DNA of 64,000 nucleotides from Macrosoma leucophasiata (taxonomy: Eukaryota > Arthropoda > Insecta > Lepidoptera > Hedylidae): the NCBI GenBank assembly GCA_036365455.1, contig JAWQUS010000004.1:8005501-8069500 (forward strand), read 5' to 3'. A model generated the notes under the pieces. The model saw nothing but the letters and a program-made list of their open reading frames with translations, had not been told where the DNA came from and ran no database searches. Positions within the stretch are counted from its first letter, which is position 1. Every line of letters begins with the position of its first letter. Shown piece by piece: positions 52,252 through 63,707 of the stretch. The position numbers and the translations under genes are program-made.

Positions 52252-53518
52252 GGTGGGGAAAAAGTCTTTTCACATTATAGTATGTATGAACTTGTAATAA
52301 AATCTCTTTGGCTGTAGTATTTGTATCTGGCTGGTTTTGGTATCATTGAAAGTTTAAATTTTAAAGAACATAATTCCAAATTCAAACTAGGCAAATGTGT
52401 GATTTTTATTTGTTTTTCGTACTGTCAAGATGAGTGAAACTAATGAAGAAATTCGATACATTTTAAAATTTTACTACAAAAAAGGTAAAAATGCAACGCA
52501 AGCCGCGAAAAAAATTTGCGATGTTTATGGACCTAGTGCAGTGTCTGTGAGAGTAGAACAAATTTGGTTTAAGCGTTTTCAATCCGGAAATTTTGATGTC
52601 AAAGATGCACCTCGCTCTGGTCGCCCTATTACGGATAAAATGGACGCCATTTTTGAAAAAGTGGAGCAAGATCGACATATCATTAGTTACGACGTAGCTG
52701 AAGAACTGAGAATTGATCACAAAACAGTTTTGGCTCATTTGAAAAAAGCTGGGTACAAAAAAAAGCTCGATATTTGTGTACCTCACGAACTCACTCAAAG
52801 AAACCTAATGAACCGTGTACTCATTTGTGATTCTTTATTACGACGTAATGAAACCGAATCATTTTTGAAGAAGCTGATAAATGGTGATGAAAAGTGGATC
52901 ACGTACGACAAGAAAGTGCGAAAAAGGTCGTGGTCAAAGGCCGGTCAGGCTTCACAGACTGTGGCGAAACCCGGATTAACTCGCAATAAGGTGATGTTGT
53001 GTGTGTGGTGGGATTGGAAGGGCATTATTCATTATGAGCTATTACCACCAGGTAGGACTATCGATTCTGAACTCTACTGCGAACAACTGATGAGATTAAA
53101 GCAAGAAGTTGAGAGAAAGCGGCCGGAATTGATCAACAGAAGGGGTGTGGTGTTTCATCATGATAACGCTAGACCTCACACATCTATAGCCACTCAGCAA
53201 AAATTAAGAGAGTTTGGCTGGGAGGTGTTAATGCATCCGCCGTATAGTCCTGACCTTGCACCTTCAGATTTCCACCTGTTTCGGTCTCTTCAGAATTCTT
53301 TATGCAATGTTAGGTTAACATCACGAGAGGACTGCCAAATCCACTTGTCGCGGTATTTTGATGAGAAGTTCCAAAATTTTTATAGCAATGGGATCATGTC
53401 CCTACCTACAAGATGGCAAAAGGTTATCGAACAAAATGGTACATACATACTTTAGTTAAATTTAAATAAACTATATTAAAAAATGTTTTGAATTATCTTA
53501 AAAAATGCGAAGAAACTT
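52252..53518 (+). mobile_element. Mariner element, copy 2, 3' inverted repeat truncated
   Basis: The 5' terminus reads TAGGTGGGGAAAAAGTCTTTT, lacking one T compared with copy 1. The 3' side stops at AATGCGAAGAAACTT, so the last 13 or so bases of the terminal repeat are absent and replaced by an ATATACATATATAC stretch. About 9 bp are also missing near 52287 compared with copy 1. The transposase frame is open. Confidence 0.93.
52430..53455 (+). CDS. Mariner transposase, 341 aa, open frame
   Basis: Same family as 2671-3705, about 96% similar by eye. The DD34D triad is intact: D153 in GDEKW, D245 in HHDNARPH and D280 in SPDLAPSD. It keeps HPPYSPDLAP and lacks the 3-residue insertion of copy 1. 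The linker motif reads CVPHEL instead of WVPHEL; this Trp is strongly conserved in mariner transposases and takes part in dimer control. ATG at 52430, TAG at 53453-53455. Length is normal for the family (about 340-350). It is potentially expressed, but its own element lacks a proper 3' end. Confidence 0.93.
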   Translation: MSETNEEIRYILKFYYKKGKNATQAAKKICDVYGPSAVSVRVEQIWFKRFQSGNFDVKDAPRSGRPITDKMDAIFEKVEQDRHIISYDVAEELRIDHKTVLAHLKKAGYKKKLDICVPHELTQRNLMNRVLICDSLLRRNETESFLKKLINGDEKWITYDKKVRKRSWSKAGQASQTVAKPGLTRNKVMLCVWWDWKGIIHYELLPPGRTIDSELYCEQLMRLKQEVERKRPELINRRGVVFHHDNARPHTSIATQQKLREFGWEVLMHPPYSPDLAPSDFHLFRSLQNSLCNVRLTSREDCQIHLSRYFDEKFQNFYSNGIMSLPTRWQKVIEQNGTYIL

Positions 53519-53790
53519 ATATACATATATACATTATTACATATTCTCTGCCTATACGCAAATTATTATTTGCGATCTTTGTCACATACTTCGTTTAGTT
53601 GGCGTGATTCTTTGATTGGGCCTTACAACTAATAAAATGTATGACTGGGCTTGTAAGGTTAAAAGCAATTCCAGAATTGGTGCACAACATAAGGCAAAAA
53701 GTTTTAGAAGAAGAATATATTAAAGAAAAGATATTTGGAGAACATTTTAAAAATATTTTCTAGTGTAAGGCAAAAAGTAACATGTTTCTC
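53519..53790. other. No gene recognised
   Basis: AT-rich. An 8-bp inverted repeat CCTTACAA...TTGTAAGG lies at about 53623-53658. Confidence 0.3.
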
Positions 53791-54066
53791 ACTGGTGGTA
53801 GAGCTCCAGTGACGGAGCAGGCACCACCGCATTACCTAATATACTTGCCGCTAAATGGTAGTGTTCAGCACTATCGTGTTCCGGTCAGGTGATAATGTAC
53901 GGCACTGTAATTTCCGACACAGAGGCATAACGCCTTAGGCCTCAGAAGTGGTAACGCATCTCCATTTTGCCCTCTGGTCTTTGTATGGGTGTCTATAGGC
54001 TGCAGTCATCACTTTACATCAATGTGAACTGCATGCTTGTTTGCCACTTTCATAACATAAAAAAAA
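53791..54066 (+). repeat. R1 SINE-like repeat, full length
   Basis: Very close to the copy at 39837-40121, with a 9-bp deletion after GACGGAGC. Ends TTTGCCACTTTCATAACATA then an A-run. Confidence 0.88.
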
Positions 54067-54670
54067 CGTTATGACACTTAAATCACACCTTGGATAGATG
54101 GATGCACCAACATTAAGAATAATGGGAGATTTTTTATAATGTATGTATGTACAATTACATAAATCATGCAATAAACGCTAAAACAAAACCGGCTCATAAC
54201 TCAGTGGTAGGTAACAGCATTAAAAGTTGAGATTATGGCCGAACTCTTTAGATCAAACGAGCACAGATGAGATAAACTTCGCTGTAACAACCACAATTAG
54301 TAAATATTTATAGTAAATTTTACAATACTATTATAAAATGGCATGAATTCGACAGTGATTTATAACTCGAGGGATCGACTCGCCGTCGGAGATTTGGAGC
54401 GATAAAGCCATGGGCGCGCTGCTCTTTTTGTGTAAAAGCTTTAACTTTCATATTTTTATATTTTATAGATATATAATGACTTATCGGAGACCACACGCAT
54501 TTTTGTGTAGGACTTTTTAGACGAGCCTGAAATTGTAGCAAAAAGGTTTTTGTCTTCTTTATTTAACCGGCTAAGAGCAAGTAAGACTCGCGCGCATTGG
54601 GTTGCTTAGCTAGAAATGAGAAAATTGAAGTTAAAAGTAAATAAATTTATCAATTTATGCGTATTTTCAT
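54067..54670. other. No gene recognised
   Basis: AT-rich. TAACTCAGTGGTAGG at about 54196 resembles a pol III A box, but no B box follows. Confidence 0.3.
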
Positions 54671-54822
54671 TTTTTAGGTCATGAAGTGACAAGCAAGCAT
54701 ACAGTTACCATTAAATGGTATGTCGAACCTATTACCAGACATTTCAATGTTCCACTTCTAAGGCTGAGGTCGAAGTTTGTATAGGTACTTTTGTGACAGA
54801 AATCACAGGGCCATACATTAAC
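54671..54822 (-). repeat. R1 SINE-like repeat, minus strand, partial
   Basis: A T-run, then GTCATGAAGTGACAAGCAAG, TTTCAATGTTCCACTTCTAA and ACAGAAATCACAGGGCCATA are the inverse of the R1 3' half. Confidence 0.65.
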
Positions 54823-54917
54823 TGAAAATTATTAAATAACTTCAAACATTTTGTAGATAGGTAAATACAATCGTTTCAACATATCGATGTACACTTGCGA
54901 GCTTTAAACTGGAATCA

Positions 54918-54985
54918 CATATTGAAATAAATCCGTAAAAATAGTTTTATTTCAATGAGTGTAGCTCGCGAAAACCTAAGAACAT
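54918..54985 (-). repeat. Dispersed repeat R2, copy 4 (left part), minus strand
   Basis: AAATAGTTTTATTTCAATGA then GTGTAGCTCGCGAAAACCTA is the inverse of the R2 start at 50855. Confidence 0.6.
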
Positions 54986-55129
54986 ATCATGGAATCACAT
55001 AAACTGGAGTAGGTAACAAAATAAATGAAAAATTTACAGTTTTAAGTTCGTAAGTGTATATAGGTACCTGTACTTAAATCGACAACGAATTAACTCAAAA
55101 AGGCGTCAGAGAAAAGTTTTATAAGCTTA

Positions 55130-55230
55130 TAATAATAATAATAATGGTCTCTCCCCATTTTTGGGGGGAGGCTTGGAGCTTACTCCACCACGCTGCTCCA
55201 ATGCGGATTGGTGGAGGCTTACAAGCTTTC
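55130..55230 (+). repeat. (AAT)n and short dispersed repeat fragment
   Basis: A short AATAATAAT run is followed by GGCTTGGAGCTTACTCCACC and ACGCTGCTCCAATGCGGATT. I recognise these words from lepidopteran dispersed repeats but cannot assign a class. Confidence 0.4.
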
Positions 55231-55934
55231 GATTCCTAATAAATGATGAAAAACTAATATACCTACTTAACACCGTATTTCTTATGATACCTAATCATCA
55301 AATTTCGTTTAAATAAGTTCGCAAACAAACATTTAATTTTCGCCTAGCTGTTTACTGTTCACATCGATCGTTCGTGTGAGATTATTTGAAAATGATGGAT
55401 CACAATTTAGCGGTGGATTAATGACTAATCGGAAACAAAATTACCAAGAAGACCGCCTTTACACTGTTCAGATAAATTACGCAGCGAAAACATTTCGACA
55501 TACCTACAAATAAAATAAATTCTTCTACCTAAATAGAAAACGAAATCGAAGATAATTATTTTAATAACTCACAAACGTTAATTTCCTTTAATAAACCCGC
55601 CGACAGAGACATTCTAAAATGTAAAGCTATTTCGATACAAAGGAAGCCTGTGAACAGGCCAACTTTCATTGAGACATCAAAATAAAAGTAACTCGCCTGT
55701 TAATTATTGTAATTCCATTCACCGAACGCGATTACTGGCAACAGTAACAATAAATTATTACTTACGATATGCGTACAACAAATGCACGAAGCAGGAAACT
55801 TTCCATCCTAAAATCAAATTACGTCTCGATATCGATTCTGTTCGTTATGATTTTCGGTTTGTTACGCAACAGTGTAATGAAGAGCATTAAACTTATTTCG
55901 CCGTCCGTTGTTGCGGCTGATGTAAATCAGAGAT
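55231..55934. other. No gene or repeat recognised
   Basis: AT-rich sequence with short chance frames. Confidence 0.3.
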
Positions 55935-55937
55935 TTA

Positions 55938-56333
55938 GGGCCCATGCACACAACGTTTTTTCAGTCGCCGTCGAGCGACTTGCGTTTCACGCAATGGAAA
56001 CGCGCTGTAAACGTGATGTTATCATAACCAAAGCAACATGCTGCATGCTGGATGTGCACAACTGTGAATATAAATGCAAAATTATGCACGCGTTCATAAA
56101 AAGTGGTTTAGGCTCAGTAGGTTCGCGCAAAACTTAAATGCGTCCGTGCAACTTAGATGAAAGTTGCTGCGAAGAAGGCGACAGTTTGTGTACAACATTT
56201 GTAACAAAGAAATTTTAATGATACACGAAATTTTCAATGTTAAATAGCGCATTCCCCGTACCTTTGCATTCAATCGAAAATAATCTGCATTTCAGCATAG
56301 CTTGAACTCAAAGAATATGGTGTACATGCGCCC
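55938..56333. mobile_element. Harbinger-like MITE, 396 bp, TTA target duplication
   Basis: Ends GGGCCCATGCACAC and GTGTACATGCGCCC are inverted with two mismatches, flanked by TTA at 55935-55937 and 56334-56336. The left part is rich in GCGxxTTGCG words. The open frame running into it is a chance or degenerate frame; no transposase motif is seen. Confidence 0.75.
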
Positions 56334-56336
56334 TTA

Positions 56337-58534
56337 GTGTGAATTTGATGGCGATTAATAGTCTGGATAAGTCACATCATGTCTCGAAGATTTGCAAGTG
56401 TTATGTAAGCAACTGATGAAAAGTCACCGGTCGCTGTGAACGTCACCCCGACACGTCCGAATGGAAAGGTAATCAACTCCTAGCTAAAATGGGCGTGCGA
56501 TTAAAAAGCGTGATCTGAAAAGATATCATTAAAATTACTATGGATTACAGATAAATATCACTAAAAGATTTATTAAGCGTTTGTATGATATTTATAGCAT
56601 AATATACAGTTTCAATGCCAATTACAATGGTATCTTATATGAATTATTGATTTATTGATAGAGAGATCAATACTAAGTTTTATAAATCATAACACTTTAT
56701 AGGATATAGAAGTACTTATTTTTGTTGCTGCTGTCACTCGACTTGTAATTATGAGTAGCTAATTTCAGCCCACGTTTAATTTCCTTTCGCTTGCAAAAAG
56801 AGTAGTTTTTGAGAGAGTGAGAGAGAGAGAGAGAGATGGCCTCGACACGTAATATAATACTATAATTTATTTTAAGAAATCTGTATTTAAAATTACCACG
56901 ACCGGTGTAAGACTTACTGATTTCTTTAAAAAGTAAGTAGGTACAGGTTTGACAGAGACTACAAAAGCTACCTACCAGTAGTCTGTACCCACCTTGATTG
57001 TGTTCTCTCCTTCTTAAGGGACGTTTAAGAGTCCAAAACTTACTGCTTTATAATATATAATGACCTCCAAATCTTCATTTGCAAGGCCTTGTATGGAGTT
57101 ATTCAGCATCGCAGCAGCAGCCCACAGCATCAATTAATCAATGGTTGACTTTATCACTAAACATCTGAGCACTCCATTTAAAATACGGCGGCGATGCTTG
57201 TGTATTCCACAGATAAGAGCTTTCTGACACCTAAACGTATAAAATGTGGGAATGGGTCTTAAGGTCGACAATTTGATCCTAAATAAAAGTAATCTTTATT
57301 GATGTTCAATCTCTAATCTTTATTCGATAATCTTTCCCGTTTTCTGATGATAACTGACTTGTTTATTTATGGAATTTATATTACTTATTGCATAAATAAT
57401 ACCTATATTGCGGCAATTTCCCTAGACTGCTTAAAATATTGATGTATCTTTATGCTATACAACGGGTAGGGGACTATCCTGACCGTCAAACATCAGAGTG
57501 TATGAGATTGTCATTAATTATAATCACACACTACATATTAAAAATATAATTGTAGGCTATCAAAACAAGCAAAGAAATAAAATAAAATTTATTAGATCAA
57601 TAAAAACAATTTCCTGTTTTCTAAACAAGACTAACAAATTAATCTAACATTCTAATCGTAAAAATGTAATCCGTTGACATAGAACTATAACATCAATAAT
57701 GTTGAGCAGCTTCTCGTCCAGGAATCGCCCGCAGGGGCCGTTAATAACCTTACGCTTGCAACAGAGGCGGGACGTGCGCGGGCGCATCCGAGAGTAGCTC
57801 GTAAAATTACGAAACTAGACGTAAACAGAAATAAACCCGAGCAACAAAGGGCTACGGCTGAAATAGGGCAGAGCGCTTCCTAGTGGATCCGAGAGCGACC
57901 ACCTAAAATTAAATGCGGAATATCCACGTATAGAAACAGTTAAGCCGGTCAAATATGACGGTGCTTCCGCGAACAACGTCGGTGAGCGACGGAACACAAA
58001 TTCCAAACATCTCTACATCTGTCGCAACCATCAAATTCGTTTTGTTGTTCCAAATTTGTTGGTAATAAACATATTCCTATCGAACCTTTGTTAACCCAAA
58101 ACTCCAGATGGGCAATCGCTTCGCTGCGCATCAGAGAGCGAGTGGATCGGCTTTCCATTTCTTTTAAACAGTTTCAAGTCGGTAGCCGTAATAATAAACA
58201 CCGTTAACACAGCCGGTAGGTCTCCAATCCGCTCGGCCCAATAAATTACCAGTTGCCATAACGGTGACAAATTAGTTTAAAGTTTCGCTGCCGATACTGA
58301 TCCATTTAGGTATAGATACTCGTTTCATAATTACATAATTTCATAGACTTATGTTGCGTGTTATTAAATTTTAAAGGCATCTTTTTTTGTTCAATTTCGA
58401 ATTATGAACTCAGCGTGAAATTCCGTACAAAAACGTAAGACAAGATCTACCGCAATCAATAAAATAATAAATCATTGATTACAATAATTTGATATATATC
58501 ACGGTACTTACAACACAATTACGAAGACACTTAC
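56337..58534. other. 2.2 kb with no repeat recognised; (GA)n at 56811-56836
   Basis: Apart from the GA microsatellite, there is a mildly GC-richer patch at 57700-58170. Short open frames in that patch, mainly minus strand, show no known domain. I do not call a gene. Confidence 0.3.
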
Positions 58535-58560
58535 CTGAAAAAAATAAATATAAATTTTAG
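58526..58560 (-). promoter_or_regulatory. Recursive-splice-like site (acceptor fused to donor), minus strand
   Basis: The minus strand reads ATTTATTTTTTTCAG directly followed by GTAAGTGTC. The junction is between 58535 and 58534. A pyrimidine tract with CAG immediately joined to GTAAGT is the signature of zero-length ratchet points in long insect introns. No flanking exons were found, so the host gene is unknown. Confidence 0.35.
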
Positions 58561-60460
58561 TAAACATACGACTCATTGAGCATAATTGCACATCGATCGC
58601 AAACGATAGCTATCCAAAAGCTATCAATCAAATGGCCTCTGCGTAAATCTAAGCGCACTTGACTAACGTATATTTATAAAAAGTCGTTATAAACCATTGA
58701 TGTGCATCTGCACATCTTTTGCCTCTCACTCATAAAAAATATTCGAGGTGAATGAAGTTTGTAAGCACATTAGATACGTTATTGCACATGATACACGCGC
58801 AACTGTTTTATAAGATGTGAAGCTTCACAAACCGTAGTAGAATAATGTCGAAGGTATCAGTAGATCATGAAAACAAATAAACGGGATTTTTAAGTCTCTA
58901 TTTCCCATTCATTTGATGCAAATATAATGAAGAGACTAGACAACCGTGATTTATGTGTTGTATTGTATGTATGTATTTTATGTGTTTTTTAAGAAATTAT
59001 AAGCGATGAATAAATATATTGGAAGCCTACTAAAGTAGGACTGTGGGACTAGGAAGTGGGACTGATATGACAAAAAAAAATCTACTTATTCTTTCAGAAT
59101 TTATTTACAGATATCGGCCATCATAATTTAAATAATGTGGGTTTAACTTCGCGTGATAGTGGTCACCGTTAATTTATATAGTAATTTTATAATAGAATAT
59201 AAGTAATGAATATGTATGTGTGTGCAAATGTGTAGCTCCTTCTAGTCCAGTTAAGAGTATGAGAATCCTTTTCCAACGCAAATCTGTCTTCCAAAGTGTT
59301 ACTTTATCAACTATCTATTGGAATATTTATTTTCTAATGGATTATGTGTAACCATTGAAACATAAAATTATTTTATTGAAACACAACTCCCCCTTGGGGC
59401 ATCATTTATAAGACCTTCCTTGCGATAAATAGGGATTAATCGTCATAGCTTTATGCTGGAATGTAAAACAAATGTTATCAGGCTAATTGGCAATCACAGT
59501 AGATGATATGAAGATGATGTTAAGTATGTCCTTCTGGCATTCTGTTAAGACATACATACAAACGCAATCATTATATAAAATCATCACAACTGACGCAGTT
59601 TAGCAGAAAGGACTCAGCCCACAATTTGGTCAAAAAAAAATTATTGATGACAAGAGGGCCTTTTAGGTTAAACCTTCAGCATTATAATTATAAACAGAAA
59701 TAAAAAATTTAAAAACCCACCCGACCACTTTAAATATAAATATAAACCGAAAAGAATAAAACAAGGCAAGTACTCCAATTGTTTTATCTGGAACATAATT
59801 ATTTCAACAGTCGGGACGCGGGACGGGTACGGCGGGTGAGCAAGCTCGCCCACCGCACCCTTCAACCAAACCCGGCCGTTTCGGGGTGTCATAGTTTTGG
59901 TCCTGCATATAGAGGTAGGTATATCACCTCGGTTCCTTGGTGACTTTAAGATAACTACTACTGCTGGATCTAAGGTCGTAATTTTGATTCTGAGTTCAGG
60001 AATATTTGAATATTTCCGTACACCCAGCTGCAGTTTAGTACCTAATGTGCATAATAAATGTCTATGGGCTCTGAAACATGGGATGGATATGTATATTTTT
60101 ATCTATTAAATTATATATTTATACGTGCCTACTTGCACGTTTAATAATCATTTTTAAATAGGTACCTATTCAATGATACCCCACTTGAGTCGGTCGACTT
60201 ATTTTTTTTTTCACTATATGGCACCTGGGCCTGGTGGTGGTGGTTGTAAATTTTTATCACTATTTTATATTCGTTGATACTCGCGAGCTCAAGAAACTTG
60301 GAATTGTATAATGAAGTATGGGTATAGTGTACTCTGTCGATAAAAAAAAGAGTCATGAAAATATAATTATACGCGACAAATTGATAACCTCGTTGACTAG
60401 GAGTTTAGTATTATTTTCCGTATTCATATTAGTTTGGACACCGCTGATATAGAGGGCAGT
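58561..60460. other. 1.9 kb with no gene recognised; GC-rich patch at 59810-59885
   Basis: AT-rich except for the patch, which contains GGGTGAGCAAGCTCGCCC, an almost perfect palindrome. No coding domain or repeat terminus is recognised. Confidence 0.3.
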
Positions 60461-60502
60461 GGCACACAAACATTAATTTTAGATCCAAATCAACAACGTA
60501 TC

Positions 60503-60591
60503 TACATTAGGGTGTTTGGGTTTGCTGTAGAAATCCATGGACTGCAGCAATCACTTACCATCAACGCGGACGTGAAACATGCTTGTCTCAG
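60503..60591 (+). repeat. R1 SINE-like repeat, 3' fragment
   Basis: TGTTTGGGTTTGCTGTAG, CTGCAGCAATCACTTACCAT and GAAACATGCTTGTCT match the last third of R1. Confidence 0.5.
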
Positions 60592-61497
60592 AAATACTCA
60601 GAATTCCATTTAAAATATCACCTATACACTGTAAGCGCTTGTATGTTTGTTTGGACGTTCTAAACTTGTTGCTACACATTATGCGTTTTCGTATTTTTAG
60701 TACACAAATTGATGATGCTTTTGATATGGTGTTTTTAACGATAAATGTACGGCATCATAGATATTGAAAAAAGAAACATTATTGAGACAGAATTTAAACA
60801 AACAGATTGATAAGCAACAGGGTTTTTTACCAATAATAAAATAATGGAGTGTCATGGCATCAAAAAAATGAGTTATTATTTTAAAAAAGCACGGCGAATT
60901 AAATTAATTTTTATATTGCTAGTTAAATCCATCGACATGTATATATACGTACATTAACTCCCCTCTTTAGTGGGGACTGTGAAGGTGACAAGCCTAACAC
61001 ATATCTTCATACACTCGTCTGTGGGCTATATCCAAGAGTTAAATATTCAAAGATCCGAGATCAAATACCGACCTCTCGGGTCTTGCGGTCGTTTCGGTAA
61101 ATTAGACCGGTCATCAAAATAAACTAAAATCCAGACGAAGTCGCATTCGGAAGCTAGTATATAAATAGATCTCACTCCGCACCATTTCACACGAATAGTT
61201 ACGGGTACAAAGCTGTTATTTATTACCTCATAACTTATGCGTATCCAATACAACGATTAGAATAATTTATTTCTATTTTATTTTAGTATTGATACTTGGC
61301 GATACGAGTGAACAAAATTATTCACAAAAGTACCAACTGCTCTTGAATTTAGTCACTTTAATGGGTGATTGATTGGTGAGAAAAATTAATAAGCGGTAAG
61401 AGATAACTACCACTTATTCATCCATCCAGTAATTACCAAAATTAATCGGGGTAAGTACATTTCACACAACGTTTAGGAACGACCATGAAAATTTAAA
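60592..61497. other. No gene or repeat recognised
   Basis: AT-rich, short chance frames only. Confidence 0.35.
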
Positions 61498-61741
61498 GTT
61501 GGCACCGTAAACTATCACAGAGGCATAACAATAGTCTCAGAGGTGTAAACACATCTGCATTTTGAACTCTAGTTTTTAGGGTTCCGTAGTAAACACGGAA
61601 CCCTTATAGTTTCGCAAAACAACTTAGGCCTCAGAGGCAACCGGCATCTGCATTTCATCTTCGGTTTTAGTGTAAATGTCTATAGGCTGCAGTCATCACT
61701 TACCTGCCATCTATGTTAATTGCACGCATGATTACCACCAT
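61498..61741 (+). repeat. R1 SINE-like repeat, 5'-truncated, holding an R3 terminal fragment
   Basis: R1 blocks ACTATCACAGAGGCATAACA and ACATCTGCATTTTGAACTCT are followed at about 61575-61615 by AGGGTTCCGTAGTAAACACG and GAACCCTTATAGTTTCGC. That is the minus-strand end of R3 (compare 32494-32528). R1-like sequence then resumes (AACTTAGGCCTCAGAGG, GTCTATAGGCTGCAGTCATC). Confidence 0.65.
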
Positions 61742-62470
61742 CTACTTATACAATACATTTGTCTAAAATGAATTATTGATATATCCAAGAACTAGCTTTA
61801 TACCGATAGTGATTAACTCAAGTTATATATCAAATTATACATCACTTTCTTTGATAGGTATTAAAGAAAGTTTTAACAAAGTAAGGCAACATGGACTATT
61901 TCCGCATGAGTCGATGAGATCCGCAAGATAAATTTAGGTTATTATTCAAGACAAGACAAGACACAGACAGAAAGGACACGCAATATTGGGATCCCGTTCC
62001 AACCTAATATAAGCCTCAGGACTACACTGGTAACTCTGGTGATGTGATTATAGTTAAAATCCGATCAACTGGCTGTCAAATAATAGTTTGTTTATAAGGT
62101 GCAGGCTTTCTACCTTTCTACAATGTTAGTGATCATTAACTACTGGACACTGTAATTTGTACAACTCAGATAAGAAATTAATATATGGTTTGTATGACTA
62201 AACTGAGGAAATAAATAGCGTTTCGCATTTCACCTATATCTCTGTCATAATAATGCATAGGGAAAAGGTTTGAGTCCAGCTGCAGGACACAAGGCTTGAT
62301 TAGAAGCTTACATATTCCGTCAATGGAGATTATTTTTCACTATTAATATCAATTCTTACAAAAGTTACGGGTCAATTAATTAATATATATACGATGATAC
62401 TACCAACATACCAAGCGTGGCGATTATGTCATTTTCTACTCTAATGACTCACAACATTGTAGTGAGCATC
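61742..62470. other. No gene or repeat recognised
   Basis: AT-rich, with short chance frames. Confidence 0.3.
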
Positions 62471-62472
62471 TT

Positions 62473-62526
62473 TGGGAAAGGGTTTTCTCCAGCAGTGGAC
62501 GTCTTTCGGTTGAAGTGATGATGTTG
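62473..62526 (+). repeat. RTE-type LINE 3' end fragment
   Basis: GGGAAAGGGTTTTCTCCAGC, AGTGGACGTCTTTCGGTTGA then AGTGATGATG matches the terminal tail at 47750-47816. Confidence 0.6.
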
Positions 62527-62865
62527 TAATAAGAAGCGGTGTACAATTCGATGATCTGTCTTTATTCGTTTCGTACAAATACGGAACTCGAACGCTATTT
62601 GTAGCGCCAACAAAACCGACGTAGGTACACCTCTATTTTAGACGAAATGGTTAAACGCGCTATAAACTTTAAGCATATAAACATAGGGATTTATCTTTCC
62701 ATTACAAATGACTTAATGTACGCCGTACATGTATCGTTCAGTTCAGTGGAAAAGCTCATTTTCATACAAACATATTCTCATTGCAACAGCAAAACATTGT
62801 AAGTAAAAACAAAACATGTAAAAGCACTATAGGTACTTATACCCTGTTAAAGTTCCGATCTCTTA

Positions 62866-63612
62866 GGGTGAGATTCACAGACCGAACTACGACTTTACTT
62901 GGGGCAAAGTATTCTTAGAACTGTCAATACGATATGGGCTTTGACCACAGATCAGATCACTAATCAGCCTATATCGCTAAAGGTTTTGACAGTTCTCAGC
63001 TTACTTTGCTCAAAGTAAAGTTGCTCACTTCCCTCTAAAATGGTCGAGGAGGGCAATGGCTGTCACATGCGTCATACTCGTGAACGGGTGCTGTTGGTGG
63101 GGACTGGTCTGTTCTGGTTTGCAGGGGCTACATCACATTTAGTAGATAGCAGTTTATTTGCATCTATGCTATGGACGTTGACATTATTTGATTTTTCACG
63201 ATAATCTGTACTAGATTTAAGCTTTCATTTAAAAGAGCTCTTACTGAGTTTGTTGGGTAGCGGAGTTCTTCTCAGTAGTGACTGCACTTGGAACTCTGCT
63301 AAGTGAATAACATTGATCTTGACGAATAAGTTTTTCTTTTTCTTCATTTATTATCATTGAAGGAATTGAAAAATTTTATGATTATTATGTTTTAACCAAT
63401 TTATTTATTATGTTTTTTTTGTTTTAGTTTAAATTTTAATTTTTAATTTACTATTAATATATGATTTTTCTTTACTATATGTAATGGTTATTCGCTCTAG
63501 GTAGTTTATGATTTATTGACGTTTTGAAAGTATCTGTAAAGATCTATTCGAAATAAAAATATTTTCTATTTCTATTTCTATAAAGTCGTAGTTCGGTCTG
63601 TGAATCTCACAC
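62866..63612. mobile_element. TTA-type MITE interrupted by a LINE tail
   Basis: Ends GGGTGAGATTCACAGACCG and CGGTCTGTGAATCTCACAC are inverted with one mismatch, flanked by TTA at 62863-62865 and 63613-63615. Inside the left end a second inverted layer (ACTTTACTTGGGGCAAAGTA ... CTTACTTTGCTCAAAGTAAA) makes the original element a long hairpin. The right terminus is split from it by the R5 insertion. Same family as 3841-4599. Confidence 0.85.
63022..63580 (+). mobile_element. R5 LINE-like insertion, copy 2, inside the MITE
   Basis: Flanked by TAAAGT at 63016-63021 and 63581-63586. It matches 13787-14275 and continues to AATAAAAATATTTTC and TATTTCTATTTCTA, a LINE-style 3' tail. No reverse transcriptase is encoded, so it is strongly 5'-truncated. 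Confidence 0.7.
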
Positions 63613-63615
63613 TTA

Positions 63616-63707
63616 GCCTAGGTTGCACCAAGATATTTGCAGTTAGAGAAGGATGTGAAATTTAACAATAACTTTAACTTTAACAAATATCTTGGTGTAA
63701 CTCAGGC
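63616..63707. mobile_element. Harbinger-like MITE (family M3), 92 bp
   Basis: Ends GCCTAGGTTGCACCAAGATA and TATCTTGGTGTAACTCAGGC are inverted with three mismatches. TTA lies at 63613-63615 and 63708-63710. The left TTA is also the right target duplication of the preceding MITE. Confidence 0.85.

Noticed and set aside
54190..54250. tRNA-like A box at the CTCAGTGGTAGG word
   Set aside because: No B box at the required distance and no cloverleaf by eye.
55769..56137. 122-codon open frame on the plus strand
   Set aside because: It runs across the boundary of the TTA-flanked MITE at 55938, so it joins unrelated sequences; no domain seen.
57815..58158. Two overlapping minus-strand frames in a GC-richer patch
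   Set aside because: Different frames, no domain, and no splice pattern linking them. Possible UTR or chance.
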